The translations under genes were made by a program, and so were the position numbers. Below are positions 4,583-5,137 of a stretch of 5,137 bases of DNA, piece after piece (position 1 is the first letter of the stretch; every line of letters starts with the position of its first letter). The notes beneath the pieces were generated by a model that was given only the letters and a program-made list of their open reading frames with translations, was not told where the DNA came from and ran no database searches. The DNA is from Gemmatimonadales bacterium (GTDB lineage Bacteria; Gemmatimonadota; Gemmatimonadetes; Gemmatimonadales; GWC2-71-9), in the NCBI GenBank assembly GCA_025924275.1, contig JAICEH010000160.1:1-5137 (forward strand). Reading direction: 5' to 3'.

Positions 4583-5137
4583 ATGGCGTCCCGAATCAGC
4601 AAGGTGCTGTCGCTCGTCCTGGCGTTGCTCGCCGTCACCGGCACCGCCCGGACCGCCGCCGCCCAATCCTGGGCGATCACACCCTTCATCGGGTATTTCC
4701 TGCCCACCGCGGACATCATCGGGGATGACGTCGTCTCCGACCCGATCAGCCAGCAGAGCACGGTCATGTTTGGCGGGCGGGTGGCGCGGATGTTCAACGC
4801 CAACTGGGGGGCGGAGTTCTCCCTCGGGTATGCCGGCAGCGGGGTCGAGGACTCGGACGTGGAGATCGACGGCAGCCTGATGTACTTCTCGGGCCGCGCC
4901 CTCTACCTGTTCCCCAGCAGCGGCCGGACGAACCTCTATGGCGCCGCCGGCGTCGGGTACATCACCCGCGGCGGCGATGCCTGGGACACGGACGGCATCG
5001 ACGTCGACGGGAAGAACGACCTGGCGCTCAACCTGGCGTTCGGGGTGATGTTCCCGGTGGGCGAGATGATGAAGCTGCGCCTGGAGATCGAGGACTTCCT
5101 CTACAGCGCGAAGTTCGAGTCCGGCGGCTTCGAGTCG
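4583..5137 (+). CDS. Small outer-membrane beta-barrel protein, paralog 2 (3' end outside window)
   Basis: The frame is open from the ATG at 4583 to the last base, 185 codons with no stop. The ribosome site is unusually strong: overlapping AGGAGG and GGAG at 4567-4575, 7 bases before the ATG. A Sec signal peptide (Arg4/Lys7, hydrophobic 8-20, cleavage after AAA27 before Gln28) precedes WAITPFIGYFLP, the same opening as the upstream gene. Further shared blocks are MFGGR (62-66), GRALY (104-108), RGG-x2-WD (129-135) and LRLEIEDFLYS (165-175), in the same order and spacing. The two are therefore clear tandem paralogs. By comparison with paralog 1, only the last strand or two and the terminal aromatic residue should be missing. 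A distinctive acidic stretch, DTDGIDVDGKND (135-146), resembles calcium-binding DxDG loops. Likely an outer-membrane 8-stranded barrel; its specific function is unknown. Confidence 0.85.
   Translation, partial: MASRISKVLSLVLALLAVTGTARTAAAQSWAITPFIGYFLPTADIIGDDVVSDPISQQSTVMFGGRVARMFNANWGAEFSLGYAGSGVEDSDVEIDGSLMYFSGRALYLFPSSGRTNLYGAAGVGYITRGGDAWDTDGIDVDGKNDLALNLAFGVMFPVGEMMKLRLEIEDFLYSAKFESGGFES

Overview
The window is a very GC-rich, densely coded piece of chromosome from a Gram-negative, diderm bacterium. The evidence is an Omp85-type outer-membrane barrel, two small outer-membrane barrels with Sec signal peptides and a Tat signal peptide. The style (GTG starts, strong GGAG-type ribosome sites, G/C third codon positions, paralogous 'RGG-x2-WD' barrels) would suit a Gemmatimonadota-like or similar high-GC environmental lineage. 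That placement is inference; no marker gene is present. No rRNA, tRNA, CRISPR array, insertion sequence or phage gene was recognised.

Layout. Bases 1-60 are the last 19 codons and stop of an unidentified plus-strand gene. After a 170-base gap with two GC-rich inverted repeats comes a plus-strand thioredoxin-fold protein (231-779) whose active site is WCGDA, with a single cysteine. It converges, with only 22 bases between stops, on a three-gene minus-strand operon read from 3442 down to 802. The order is a Tat-exported Ntn-hydrolase of the asparaginase/glycosylasparaginase family, then a POTRA-less Omp85 barrel, then a YbgC/FadM-like hotdog acyl-CoA thioesterase. The operon is tightly coupled: a 4-base GTGA overlap joins the first two genes and a 1-base TGATG overlap joins the last two.

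A divergent intergenic region (3443-3691) with one AT-rich island separates this operon from two plus-strand paralogous small outer-membrane barrels in tandem (3692-4291, and 4583 to the window edge, incomplete). Between the barrels lie a strong GC hairpin terminator, a second long inverted repeat and a plausible promoter, so the second barrel probably has its own transcription start.

How the genes may work together: the Tat-exported hydrolase should act in the periplasm and the Omp85-type barrel sits in the outer membrane above it. The thioesterase is cytosolic, and its tie to the other two rests only on translational coupling. The best leads for follow-up are this operon and the single-cysteine thioredoxin-like protein. 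I did not find a convincing exotic system; most of the window reads as ordinary envelope-related chromosomal genes.
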